In this document: positions 22,060-29,757 of the stretch, in pieces
Layout: the number at the start of each line of letters is the position of its first letter
Position numbering within the stretch: position 1 is the first letter of the stretch
Origin: Nocardiopsis kunsanensis DSM 44524
GTDB taxonomy: Bacteria; Actinomycetota; Actinomycetes; Streptosporangiales; Streptosporangiaceae
Length of the DNA: 36,675 nt
Direction of reading: 5' to 3'
Assembly (NCBI RefSeq): GCF_000340965.1
Contig: NZ_ANAY01000047.1
Location: 1-36,675, forward strand
The notes under the pieces: model-generated
What the model saw: only the letters and a program-made list of their open reading frames with translations
The model's database searches: none
Told to the model about the DNA's origin: nothing
Position numbers and translations under genes: made by a program

Positions 22060-22650
22060 ATGTCCCGAAGCAGTATCGACGTCCCTTCCGTGCGCGCCCT
22101 CCTCGAGCGCGCCCCCGACACTCTCGTGGTCGACGTACGCACACCCGCCGAGTACGAGAGCTCCCACATCGACGGGTCGGTGAACCTGCCCCTGGGCCGG
22201 TCCGAGCCGTACCTGGAGCGCCTCGCCGCCGACGCACGCGGACCCCTGATCCTGGTCTGCCAGGCCGGACCGCGCGCCGAGCAGTTCCACGACCGGCTCG
22301 CCGAGGCCGGGGCTGCCGACGCCACCGTGATGACCGGAGGTATGAACACCTGGGAGGCGGTCGGCGCTCCGGTAGTGCGCGGCAGGGAGCGCTGGGCCCT
22401 GGAACGCCAGGTGCGTTTGGTGGCCGGGAGCATCGTCCTGGTCTCGGCTCTTACCAGCCTGGCCTGGCAGCCGGCGGTGTGGGTGGCCGCCTTCATCGGT
22501 GCGGGCCTGACCTTCGCAGCGGTGACCAATACCTGCGGTATGGCGATGGCGCTGTCCAAGCTGCCCTACAACCAGCCGCACAACGCCGTGGACATGGAGG
22601 CCTCGATGGCCCATCTGACCGGTGCAGCCGAGGGCCCCTCGGGCCGGTGA
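22060..22650 (+). CDS. Membrane-anchored rhodanese (YgaP-like)
   Basis: A 196-residue sulfurtransferase. The rhodanese domain (about 1-110) has VVDVRTPAEYESSHIDGSVN and the active-site Cys67 in LILVCQAGPRAEQ. It is followed by a DUF2892-type pair of transmembrane helices (about 127-146 and 150-170, RLVAGSIVLVSALTSLAW ... AAFIGAGLTFAAVT), as in E. coli YgaP. It is the third gene of the persulfide operon and probably handles sulfane sulfur at the membrane, accepting from or feeding CstB. The ATG at 22060 follows CCGGAG. Confidence 0.9.
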   Translation: MSRSSIDVPSVRALLERAPDTLVVDVRTPAEYESSHIDGSVNLPLGRSEPYLERLAADARGPLILVCQAGPRAEQFHDRLAEAGAADATVMTGGMNTWEAVGAPVVRGRERWALERQVRLVAGSIVLVSALTSLAWQPAVWVAAFIGAGLTFAAVTNTCGMAMALSKLPYNQPHNAVDMEASMAHLTGAAEGPSGR

Positions 22651-22672
22651 ACCCCGGATGTTGCGCGAGGGC

Positions 22673-22705
22673 CCGGCGGCCGGGACCGGTGGTCCCGGCC
22701 GCCGG
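22673..22705. terminator. Hairpin between the rhodanese gene and hmp
   Basis: A perfect 15-bp stem (CCGGCGGCCGGGACC and its complement) with a GGT loop at a convergent junction. Confidence 0.8.
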
Positions 22706-22755
22706 CCCCGGGTCCTGCGCGAACCTGTCGACCGGATCATGTCTCAGGGGCGGTC

Positions 22756-23940
22756 TCAAGCGGCGCCGAGCCACATGTCGGGGCCGAAGACCTCGTAGTG
22801 GATGTGGCGCGGTGGTACACCGGCGTCGAGGAACTGGGAGCGCACGCCGCTCATGAACGGCAGGGGGCCGCAGAGGAAGACTTCGGCCCCCTCGGGCACG
22901 TCCACCTCCGACAGGTCCATGAAGCCGCGGTGGTCACCGTCGTCGCTGTTCTCGTACCAGGTGTGGGAGGTGGCTCCGGGCAGGTTCCCGACGAGCACCG
23001 CCGTCTCGTCGCGGTGGGGGTGTTCCTCGGGTCCGTGGTCGGCGTGCAGGACGAGGACCGGGCGGGTGCTGCCGGTCTCGGCCAGGTGGTGCAGCATCGC
23101 GACCATGGGTGTGCAGCCGATCCCTGCCGAGACGAGCACGATCGGGTGGTCGCCGTCGGGCACGGTGACGTCACCGGCCGGGGTGGAGACCATGTAGGTG
23201 TCCCCCGGGGAGGCGGAGTCGTGCAGCAGGGTGGAGACCTCGCCGGCCGGGGTCTCGCCCGCACGCAGGCGTTTGACGGTGATGCGTCGCCGGCGGCCGT
23301 CCCAGCCGGTGAGGGAGTACTGGCGTGCCTGGCGTACCCCGTCGGACAGGCGTACCTGCACGCTGACGTACTGGCCGGCGCGGAAGACGGGCGCGGCGTC
23401 CCCGTCCTGCGGTTCGAGGTCGAGGGAGACGGTGTCGGGGGTCTGCTGGGCACGGCCGGTCACGCGCCAGGGTCTCCAGACGTCGTGTCCGGTGGAGCCG
23501 TTCTCGTGGTAGAGGCGGGCCTCGATGGCGATGAGTGCTCCGGCCATGAGCCAGTAGACCTCGTCCCAGGCGGCGACGACCTCGGGGGTTGCGGCTTCCC
23601 CGAGGGTCTCGGCGATGCCCTGGAAGAGGTACTTGTGCACGATCACGTACTGGTCCTCGGTCACTCCGAGGGAGACGTGTTTGTGCGCGATACGCGAGAG
23701 CAGTGTGTCGGGGCGCTCGTCGGGGTTGTCCAGCAGGGTGGTGGCGAAGCCGGCGATGGAGGCGGCGAGGGCCCTGCGCTGGTCCCCGCTGGCCTGGTTG
23801 GCCCGGTTGAACAGGCCGTCGAGCAGCTCGGGGTGTTCACCCAGCATCCCGTCGTAGAACCGGGCGGTGATGGTGTCGAGGTGCTCGGACACGACCGGGA
23901 GGGTGGCGCGGACGGTGGCTGCGGACTCTTCGGAGAGCAT
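22756..23940 (-). CDS. hmp: Flavohemoglobin (nitric oxide dioxygenase)
   Basis: Converts NO and O2 to nitrate using NAD(P)H. The 394-residue protein has the globin domain (1-about 140) with Tyr in ITARFYDGML and the proximal His in IAHKHVSLGV. The FAD domain (about 150-250) has RQYSLT, and the NAD domain (about 260-394) has VSAGIGCTPM and VFLCGPLPFM. The ATG at 23940 follows AAGGAGG at about 5 nt; earlier in-frame codons lie inside the operator. The 27-bp NsrR-type palindrome sits 32-58 bp upstream, and nsrR is the next gene upstream, so NO induction through NsrR is expected. Confidence 0.96.
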   Translation of the reverse strand: MLSEESAATVRATLPVVSEHLDTITARFYDGMLGEHPELLDGLFNRANQASGDQRRALAASIAGFATTLLDNPDERPDTLLSRIAHKHVSLGVTEDQYVIVHKYLFQGIAETLGEAATPEVVAAWDEVYWLMAGALIAIEARLYHENGSTGHDVWRPWRVTGRAQQTPDTVSLDLEPQDGDAAPVFRAGQYVSVQVRLSDGVRQARQYSLTGWDGRRRRITVKRLRAGETPAGEVSTLLHDSASPGDTYMVSTPAGDVTVPDGDHPIVLVSAGIGCTPMVAMLHHLAETGSTRPVLVLHADHGPEEHPHRDETAVLVGNLPGATSHTWYENSDDGDHRGFMDLSEVDVPEGAEVFLCGPLPFMSGVRSQFLDAGVPPRHIHYEVFGPDMWLGAA

Positions 23941-23971
23941 GCTCCTCCTTCTTCGGGGTGCCCCGAACCGG

Positions 23972-23998
23972 TTAATTGGCATCTGAGATGCATATTAA
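23972..23998 (-). promoter_or_regulatory. NsrR-binding site of hmp
   Basis: A 27-bp inverted repeat centred on G23985: the left arm TTAATTGGCATCT pairs with the right arm AGATGCATATTAA at 11 of 13 positions. The GCATCT/AGATGC core matches the E. coli and Streptomyces NsrR-site style, and nsrR lies next door. Confidence 0.8.
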
Positions 23999-24120
23999 TC
24001 CCGGGACCTGGGAGGCGCCCTCCGGGGTGCCCCCAGGAGCCCCCACACCCTCAGTGTCCTGCGCAGGTTTCCCGACCGGGCAGGGGCACAGGGCCCGTGC
24101 GACAGAGGCATGGGGCCTGC

Positions 24121-24142
24121 CCGACGAAAGGTCTTTCGTCGG
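24121..24142 (-). terminator. Hairpin after nsrR
   Basis: CCGACGAAAG-gt-CTTTCGTCGG is a perfect 10-bp inverted repeat, 29 bp downstream of the nsrR stop. It is probably a terminator between nsrR and hmp; an operator role cannot be excluded because of its short centre. Confidence 0.55.
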
Positions 24143-24171
24143 CTGTGTACAGGGACGTCCGCCCCAGCCCC

Positions 24172-24618
24172 TCAGCCCCCGACCGGAGGTTCGCGCAGCA
24201 GGGTCAGAGTCCGGTGCGCGGGAGAAGCCACCAATGATTCGACGCTGACCTGGTCCAACGAGGCGTAGAAGGCCTCCCGCGCCTGGACCAGAGCGCTCCG
24301 GAGGCGACAGGCCTCACGCAACGGGCAGGGCGGGTCGTCCTCACAACCTGCGAGATCTCCGTCACCTTCGAGTTCACGCACGATCGCGCCGACGGAGGAA
24401 GCACGGCCGGCCTCGGTCAGCAACAGCCCTCCCCCACGGCCGCGCCGGGCCTCCACCAGCCCCATCTCGGACAGGCGGGCCACGGCCTTGGCCATGTGTG
24501 TGTAGGGCACGGCGAGCATGCCGGCCGCGGCCCGTGTGGTCAGGCGTTCGCCGTCGTCGGCCACGGCCAGCCGCATGACCAGGCGGAGGGAAACGTCGGT
24601 GAAAGCGGTCAGGCGCAT
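24172..24618 (-). CDS. nsrR: NsrR, Rrf2-family [4Fe-4S] nitric oxide-sensing repressor
   Basis: A 148-residue winged-helix repressor, the same length as Streptomyces NsrR. The N-terminus MRLTAFTDVSLRLVMRL supplies Asp8, and Cys92, Cys98 and Cys104 lie in AGCEDDPPCPLREACRL. In S. coelicolor NsrR these four positions bind the [4Fe-4S] cluster that reacts with NO. The wing motif RRGRGGGLLL is present. The ATG at 24618 is fixed by family alignment. There is no Shine-Dalgarno, and a TACCTT -10-like box (24625-24630) ends 6 nt before it, which suggests a leaderless transcript in addition to any readthrough from the exporter gene 23 bp upstream. Its clearest target is the hmp palindrome. Confidence 0.93.
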   Translation of the reverse strand: MRLTAFTDVSLRLVMRLAVADDGERLTTRAAAGMLAVPYTHMAKAVARLSEMGLVEARRGRGGGLLLTEAGRASSVGAIVRELEGDGDLAGCEDDPPCPLREACRLRSALVQAREAFYASLDQVSVESLVASPAHRTLTLLREPPVGG

Positions 24619-24641
24619 GTCCCCAAGGTATGCGGGCCGCT

Positions 24642-26216
24642 TCACTGCGCATGAGTACCGGAGCCGCGACCCCCGGCGCTGCCGTGCCGATCGGAGGTGC
24701 GCGGCATCCAGACGAGCACCACGACGAGGCCGAGGAGACCGAAGGCGAGCGAAATCAGCGCCGCCAGGTGCATGCCCGAGACGAACGCCTCCTTGGCCGG
24801 GGCGATCAGCGCCTGTCCGGAACCGCCGAGCTCACGGGCCAGGGCCATGGTCGCCTCGATCGACTCACCCGCGGGGCGGGAGCGCTCCACGGGAACATCC
24901 TCCTCCTCGGCCACCCGTGTCAGTACCGGGGAGATCGCCGAGCGGTAGTGGAAGGAGATGACCGCGCCCAGTACCGCCACACCCATGGCGGTGGCGATCT
25001 GGCGGGCGGTGTTCTGCACGGCCGAGGCCGCACCGGCCTTGCCCGGCGGAACCGAGGAGACGATCGCGTCGGTGGCGGGCGTGAGTACGCTCGCCATCGC
25101 CCCCGCCTGCACGAAGAAGAAGACCAGGACGAGCGGGACGGGGGTCTCCTGCTGGATCACGGCGAAGAACGCGAACGAGCAGCACACCGCGACGATGCCG
25201 CCCGCGGCCACCGCACGCGGCCCCACCCGGCGCACGAGGGTGGGGCTCAGCGGCGCGAAGATCATCTGTGCCACCGCCGAAGGCAACACGAGCAGACCGG
25301 CCACGAGCGGGCTGAACTCTCGCACGCTCTGCCAATAGAAGCTCATGAAGAAAATGATTCCGGCCATGCTGAAGAACAGCAGCAGGATCACGGCGATGGA
25401 GACACTGAAGCGCGGGTTGCGGAAGAAGCGTACGTCCAGCGAGGGGTTCTCCACACGCGACTCGTGCACCACGAACAGGGTCAGCACCCCGAGCCCGACC
25501 AGTAGGGCCACGACCACGTCGGGATCGGTCAGCGAGCTCCTCTCCCCCGCGGTGATGACCCCGTAGATCAGCGACACCAGGCCGGGGACCGACAACAATA
25601 CCCCCACCAGATCCAGGCGCCCGGGGTTCTCCTCACGCGACTCCGGGATGAACACGAAGATCAGCGACAGGCCCACCAGGACGAAGGGCACGTTGATGAG
25701 GAAGATCGATCCCCACCAGAAGTGCTCCAGGAGCAGGCCGCCCGCGGTGGGCCCGATCGCCAGCGCGAGCCCGACCGCGCCGGCCCAGACCCCGATGGCG
25801 CGCGGGCGCTCGTCGGGAGGAAAGACGTCCGTGATGATCGACAGGGTCTGCGGCATGACCATCGCCGCACCCAGCCCCATGAAGGCGCGGGCGACGATGA
25901 GCTGTTCGGGGCTCTGGGCGTAGGCCGACAGCGCCGAGGCCGTACCGAAGACGAGCAGACCTGTCGTGAGCAGACGCCGGCGGCCCCACCGGTCACCGAG
26001 CACACCGAAGGTGAACAGCAGGCCGGCGAAGACCAGCGTGTAGGAGTTGATCGCCCACGCCAGTTGAGCCTGGCTCGCACCCACACCCATCTCGGGGTCG
26101 GAGAGCACACGCAGTGCCACGTTGAGGATCGTGTTGTCGGCCACGAGCACCAGCAGGCAGATGATCAGGACGACGAGCGCGCCCCACCTGCGGCGATGTG
26201 CTGTCTGTCTGTCCAC
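24642..26216 (-). CDS. MFS drug exporter, DHA2 (14-helix) family
   Basis: A 524-residue proton-driven efflux pump of the EmrB/QacA group. Features: helix 1 with DNTILNVALRVL, motif A GVLGDRWGRRRLL after helix 2, the antiporter motif C region LALAIGPTAGG, and a total of about 14 hydrophobic helices. The tail is short and polar. The GTG at 26216 follows AAGGACGG at about 8 nt. nsrR follows after 23 bp, so the two may be co-transcribed, which would tie exporter expression to NsrR levels; this is inference. Two palindromes lie in the promoter region shared with panB. The substrate is unknown. Confidence 0.9.
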   Translation of the reverse strand: MDRQTAHRRRWGALVVLIICLLVLVADNTILNVALRVLSDPEMGVGASQAQLAWAINSYTLVFAGLLFTFGVLGDRWGRRRLLTTGLLVFGTASALSAYAQSPEQLIVARAFMGLGAAMVMPQTLSIITDVFPPDERPRAIGVWAGAVGLALAIGPTAGGLLLEHFWWGSIFLINVPFVLVGLSLIFVFIPESREENPGRLDLVGVLLSVPGLVSLIYGVITAGERSSLTDPDVVVALLVGLGVLTLFVVHESRVENPSLDVRFFRNPRFSVSIAVILLLFFSMAGIIFFMSFYWQSVREFSPLVAGLLVLPSAVAQMIFAPLSPTLVRRVGPRAVAAGGIVAVCCSFAFFAVIQQETPVPLVLVFFFVQAGAMASVLTPATDAIVSSVPPGKAGAASAVQNTARQIATAMGVAVLGAVISFHYRSAISPVLTRVAEEEDVPVERSRPAGESIEATMALARELGGSGQALIAPAKEAFVSGMHLAALISLAFGLLGLVVVLVWMPRTSDRHGSAGGRGSGTHAQ

Positions 26217-26276
26217 GTCACCGTCCTTGCGCTCCAGTCTGCCCTGTGACCCTGTCCACGTCGGATGTCCCTTCCC

Positions 26277-26288
26277 GGTTCCGGAACC
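26277..26288. promoter_or_regulatory. 12-bp perfect palindrome upstream of the MFS gene
   Basis: GGTTCCGGAACC lies about 60 bp upstream of the MFS start in the divergent region to panB. Candidate operator. Confidence 0.3.
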
Positions 26289-26317
26289 CATCACCCCGGC
26301 TCCGCCCACATCGCCTG

Positions 26318-26330
26318 TGCCGGACCGGCA
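26318..26330. promoter_or_regulatory. 13-bp palindrome between the MFS gene and panB
   Basis: TGCCGG-a-CCGGCA is perfect. It lies about 100 bp upstream of the MFS start. Candidate operator; GC-rich palindromes arise easily by chance here. Confidence 0.25.
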
Positions 26331-26502
26331 GGACACACACGCTGCGGGGATGAACCGGGGCCGTATTCGGGTTCCACCCGACGAAAGGCGCACGAACGTA
26401 CCCGTGCGATGATGCGGACACCGCGTGCTGCGCGGACAGCGACAATCGTCCACAACGCCCGGGGACACCCGCGAGGTGCCTCGAGGCCACGGAGGAACGA
26501 TC

Positions 26503-27357
26503 ATGAACACCACGACCACAACACCGTCGAACGGCGGCGCCCTCTACGGCGGGATCAGCAACCGACGCGTCACCGTGCGCGACCTGGCCCTGGCCAAGGG
26601 GCGCGGCGAACGCTGGCCGATGCTGACCAGCTACGACGCCATGAGCGCACGGATCTTCGACGAGGCGGGCATCCCGGTCCTGCTCGTGGGCGACTCTGCC
26701 GCCAACGTCGTCTACGGCTACGACACGACCGTGCCCGTCTCGGTCGACGAGCTGCTTCCCCTGGTGGCGGGGGTGGCCCGTTCCACCAGCCGGGCCCTGG
26801 TGGTGGCCGACCTGCCGTTCGGCTCCTACGAGGGTTCGCCCCAGCAGGCCCTGGAGAGCGCCACCCGCTTCATGAAGGAGGGGCGCGCCCAGGCGATCAA
26901 GCTGGAGGGCGGTCAGGAGATCGCCCCGCACGTGGAGCTGCTGGTCCGGGCCGGGGTCCCGGTCATGGCGCACGTGGGCCTGACCCCGCAGTCGGTCAAC
27001 ACCCTGGGCGGGTTCCGTGTCCAGGGGCGCGGGGAGGCCGCCGAGCAGTTGCTGAAGGACGCCGAGGAGATGGAGCGCGCGGGCGCCTTCGCGGTCGTCC
27101 TCGAAGCTGTGCCGGCGGACCTGGGCTCGCGTGTGACCGAGCAGTTGGCCATCCCCACGATCGGGATCGGGGCGGGGGACTCGACCGACGCGCAGGTGCT
27201 GGTGTGGCAGGACATGGCCGGCCTGAGCGACTGGACCCCGAAGTTCGTCAAGACCTTCACCGACCTGCGTTCGTCCCTGCGTGAGGCGGCCGAGACCTAC
27301 GCCGAGGAGGTCCGGGACGGAACCTTCCCGGAGGAGCAGCACTCCTACGGAGACTGA
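26503..27357 (+). CDS. panB: 3-methyl-2-oxobutanoate hydroxymethyltransferase
   Basis: Catalyses the first committed step of pantothenate (CoA) synthesis, using methylene-tetrahydrofolate. The 284-residue TIM-barrel protein has MLTSYDAMSARIFDEAG, LLVGDSAANVVYGYD (metal-binding Asp), IKLEGG, MAHVGLTPQS and the catalytic Glu in VLEAVPADL. Near the end GIGAGDSTDAQVLVWQDMAG replaces the commoner GxxCDGQVLV, with Ser-Thr in place of the Cys. The ATG at 26503 follows GGAGGA at 6 nt. Monocistronic, with a terminator downstream. Confidence 0.95.
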   Translation: MNTTTTTPSNGGALYGGISNRRVTVRDLALAKGRGERWPMLTSYDAMSARIFDEAGIPVLLVGDSAANVVYGYDTTVPVSVDELLPLVAGVARSTSRALVVADLPFGSYEGSPQQALESATRFMKEGRAQAIKLEGGQEIAPHVELLVRAGVPVMAHVGLTPQSVNTLGGFRVQGRGEAAEQLLKDAEEMERAGAFAVVLEAVPADLGSRVTEQLAIPTIGIGAGDSTDAQVLVWQDMAGLSDWTPKFVKTFTDLRSSLREAAETYAEEVRDGTFPEEQHSYGD

Positions 27358-27389
27358 CCCGGTGCCGTGAGGGCACGTCGAACACAGGG

Positions 27390-27419
27390 CCGCCGACCGT
27401 GCGCCGGTCGGCGGTTCTT
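27390..27419 (+). terminator. Intrinsic terminator of panB
   Basis: A perfect 10-bp stem (CCGCCGACCG with CGGTCGGCGG) and a 5-nt loop, followed by TTCTT. Confidence 0.85.
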
Positions 27420-27481
27420 CGCGTGGGCCGCCCGGGGTTACGGGGCCGACCCGCACCTGTGACTCAGGCAACAACCGGAAC

Positions 27482-27499
27482 ACTACTCGGTAGTACAGT
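27482..27499 (+). promoter_or_regulatory. Promoter with TetR-like palindrome before the LLM oxidoreductase
   Basis: ACTAC-tcg-GTAGT (27482-27494) is a perfect 13-bp inverted repeat abutting a -10 TACAGT (27494-27499). The style resembles TetR-family operators of actinobacteria; no regulator gene is adjacent. Confidence 0.45.
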
Positions 27500-27574
27500 G
27501 AGGCGGGACCGAGCAGCGGCCGGTGCACGGGCCCCGGGCGCCGCGGGAACGCCCTCCGGAAGGGACGAGGACAC

Positions 27575-28615
27575 ATGCGCATCTCCACGCAGCTCCAGTA
27601 CGACGGCGACCCGAAGGCGGCCGCCGACTCGGTGGTCGCACTCGAGAAGGCCGGGCTCGACACCGTCTGGGTCGCCGAGGTCTACGGGTTCGACGGCCCC
27701 ACCCTCATGGGCTATCTCGCCGCACGCACCGAGCGGGTGAAGATCGCGTCCGGCATCCTGCCCCTGTACAGCCGCACCCCCTCCCTCATCGCGATGACCG
27801 CCGCCGGACTGGACAACGTCTCCGACGGCCGAGCGGTCCTGGGCCTGGGCGCGAGCGGGCCTCAGGTCATCGAGGGTTTCCACGGGGTGCCCTACACCAA
27901 ACCGCTGACCCGCACACGCGAGACCATCGAGATCTGCCGCAGGATCTGGGCCCGGGAGGAGCGCCTGACCCACGACGGGAAGGCCTACCAGCTCCCGCTT
28001 CCCCCCGAACAGGGCACCGGGCTGGGCAAACCCCTCAAGATCATCAACCACCCCGTGCGCAAGGACATCCCCATCCACGTGGCGGCCCTGGGCGTGAAGA
28101 ACGTGGCGATGACCGCCGAGATCGCCGACGGCTGGCTGCCGCACCTGTTCATCCCGGAGAAGGCCGACCGGGTCTGGGGCGAGTCGCTGGCCGAGGGCAA
28201 GGCCAAGCGCGACCCGTCCCTGGGCGAGTTGGAGATCAGCGCCGGGGGCATGCTCGCCATCGGTGAGGGCGAGGAGACCAAGAAACTCCTGGACTTCATG
28301 CGTCCGATGATCGCGCTCTACGTCGGCGGCATGGGCGCCAAGGGCAAGAACTTCTACAACACGGTCGCCCAGCGGTACGGCTTCGAGGAGGCGGCCGCCA
28401 AGATCCAGGACCTGTACCTGGACGGCAAGAAGGACGAGGCGGCCGCGGCCGTGCCGGAGGAGTTCGTGGAGCTGACCAACATGGTCGGCCCCGAGTCCTA
28501 CGTGCGCGAGCGGGTGGAGGCCTTCCGCGCCGCCGGGGTCACCCAGCTGAACGTGACCCCCGTCGGTGAGAACCCGGCGGCCCTGGTGGAGAAGGTCAAG
28601 AACTGGGTGAGCTGA
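27575..28615 (+). CDS. F420-dependent luciferase-like oxidoreductase
   Basis: A 346-residue TIM-barrel protein of the bacterial luciferase-like (LLM) superfamily, close to the Rv3520c-type F420 group. It opens with MRISTQLQYDGDPKAAADSV. The cofactor-region segments RTERVKIASGILPLYSRTPS and VLGLGASGPQVIEGFHGVPY are typical of F420 rather than FMN members. ADGWLPHLFIPEKA and the C-terminal GVTQLNVTPVGENPA complete the domain. The ATG at 27575 follows GACGAGGA. It is convergent with npdG, which makes or uses F420H2, supporting the F420 call. The substrate is unknown. Confidence 0.88.
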   Translation: MRISTQLQYDGDPKAAADSVVALEKAGLDTVWVAEVYGFDGPTLMGYLAARTERVKIASGILPLYSRTPSLIAMTAAGLDNVSDGRAVLGLGASGPQVIEGFHGVPYTKPLTRTRETIEICRRIWAREERLTHDGKAYQLPLPPEQGTGLGKPLKIINHPVRKDIPIHVAALGVKNVAMTAEIADGWLPHLFIPEKADRVWGESLAEGKAKRDPSLGELEISAGGMLAIGEGEETKKLLDFMRPMIALYVGGMGAKGKNFYNTVAQRYGFEEAAAKIQDLYLDGKKDEAAAAVPEEFVELTNMVGPESYVRERVEAFRAAGVTQLNVTPVGENPAALVEKVKNWVS

Positions 28616-28631
28616 CCACCGCACGCCGTGG

Positions 28632-28675
28632 CCCTGCTGCCGGCGCCGCAGCCGGTTCCGGTACCGACAGCAGGG
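28632..28675. terminator. Hairpin between the LLM oxidoreductase and npdG
   Basis: CCCTGCTG (28632-28639) pairs with CAGCAGGG (28668-28675), with an inner CCGG-rich stem. Convergent junction. Confidence 0.6.
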
Positions 28676-28687
28676 GATACCCGCGCC

Positions 28688-29386
28688 TCACAGACCGGTG
28701 ATACGGATCCCGGCGTGGGTCTTGTAGCGGCGGTTCACCGCGATGAGGTTGGCGGTGAGCGCCTCGACCTGGTGGGCGTTGCGCAGCCGACCGCCGAAGA
28801 CCCCCCGTACACCGGGGATGCGGTCGGCCAGGGCACGCACCACGTCGGTGGCGGCGCGGTCCTCCCCCATGACCAGTACGTCCAGGTCGACCTCGGCCAC
28901 CTCCGGGTCGAGCAGGAGACGGGCCGAGACGTGGTGGAAGGCGGCGGTGACCCGACTGTCGGTGAGGACCTGCTCGGCCTGCTGTGCGGCGCTGCCCTCG
29001 GGTACCTCCAGCGGGAACGGACCGCGCTTGTCGAACCCGAGCGGGTTGACGCAGTCCACGACGATCTTCCCGGCCAGGGGTTCGACCAGCCCCTCCAGCA
29101 GTTCGCGGTGGCCGTCCCAGGGCACGGCGACGACGACGATGTCGCCCTCGGCCGCGGCGGCCGTGTTGTCGAGGCCGCGCACGTCGACCCTGATGGACTC
29201 CGCCTCCACGAGCTCGGCGGCGGCCTTCTGGGCGCGCTCGGCGCTACGGGAACCCAGGACGACGGTGTTGCCGGCCAGGGCCAGGCGCCTGGCCAGGCCC
29301 CGGCCCTGGTCACCGGTACCGCCCAGGACCGCGACGGTCGCCGTGGCGACGTCGACCTCGGGGGTGCTGTCTTCGGTCGTAGTCAT
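28688..29386 (-). CDS. npdG: F420H2:NADP+ oxidoreductase
   Basis: Exchanges hydride between NADP(H) and coenzyme F420, setting the F420H2 pool for F420-dependent enzymes such as the convergent LLM protein. The 232-residue protein has the Rossmann motif VAVLGGTGDQGRGLARRLA (from about residue 18) and VVLGSRSAERA, where the Ser-Arg pair suits the NADPH phosphate. It continues with DIVVVAVPWDGH, VVDCVNPLGFDKRGPF and the C-terminal NAHQVEALTANLIAVNRRYK. The ATG at 29386 follows AGGA. Single gene on the minus strand. Confidence 0.93.
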   Translation of the reverse strand: MTTTEDSTPEVDVATATVAVLGGTGDQGRGLARRLALAGNTVVLGSRSAERAQKAAAELVEAESIRVDVRGLDNTAAAAEGDIVVVAVPWDGHRELLEGLVEPLAGKIVVDCVNPLGFDKRGPFPLEVPEGSAAQQAEQVLTDSRVTAAFHHVSARLLLDPEVAEVDLDVLVMGEDRAATDVVRALADRIPGVRGVFGGRLRNAHQVEALTANLIAVNRRYKTHAGIRITGL

Positions 29387-29437
29387 GAGGCGATCCTGCC
29401 ATGCGCGGCCCCGGCCGGGGCCGCGCGGCCCGCAGTC

Positions 29438-29629
29438 TCAGGTGTTGCGTTCCTCGTCCTCGTCCTCGTCCCATTCCTCGTTGCGGCGGGCTGCGATGTC
29501 CAGCGCGTTCGCGGCCGTGGCCTCGTCCGGGTAGGGACCCATGCGCTGCTTGTTCGGGCAGCCCGCCCCGTGCTCGACCCGGTTGTGCTTGAGGCAGTAC
29601 CACCAGTTGTCGCCCTGTACGTCACTCAT
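29438..29629 (-). CDS. 63-aa acidic Cys/His protein, function unknown
   Basis: A short protein starting at the ATG 29629, set by AGGAGG about 6 nt upstream. Its N-terminal half has WWYCLKHNRVEHGAGCPNK, with Cys12, His15, His20 and Cys24 as a possible CxxH-x4-H-x3-C metal site. It continues with MGPYPDEATAANALDIAARR and a strongly acidic tail (EEWDEDEDEERN). It looks like a small protein conserved in actinobacteria near map; I do not recognise a function. Codon use and a good ribosome site support it as real. It is divergent from map. Confidence 0.7.
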   Translation of the reverse strand: MSDVQGDNWWYCLKHNRVEHGAGCPNKQRMGPYPDEATAANALDIAARRNEEWDEDEDEERNT

Positions 29630-29743
29630 GTCGGCCTCCTGTCGCAGTCTGTCGGGGTCCCCGGGGCCGAGCATGCCCGCCTGGCTCGGCCCGAAGCCTC
29701 TCACGCCACACTCGGCTCAGCCCCGCGGCCGCCGCACACGAAC

Positions 29744-29749
29744 TACAAT
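29744..29749 (+). promoter_or_regulatory. -10 box of a leaderless map transcript
   Basis: TACAAT ends 8 nt before the map ATG and there is no Shine-Dalgarno. Confidence 0.6.
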
Positions 29750-29757
29750 TCGTACCC

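Noticed and set aside
20385..22559. Long minus-strand frame across the persulfide operon
   Set aside because: No recognisable domain, and it opposes three well-supported genes with ribosome sites.
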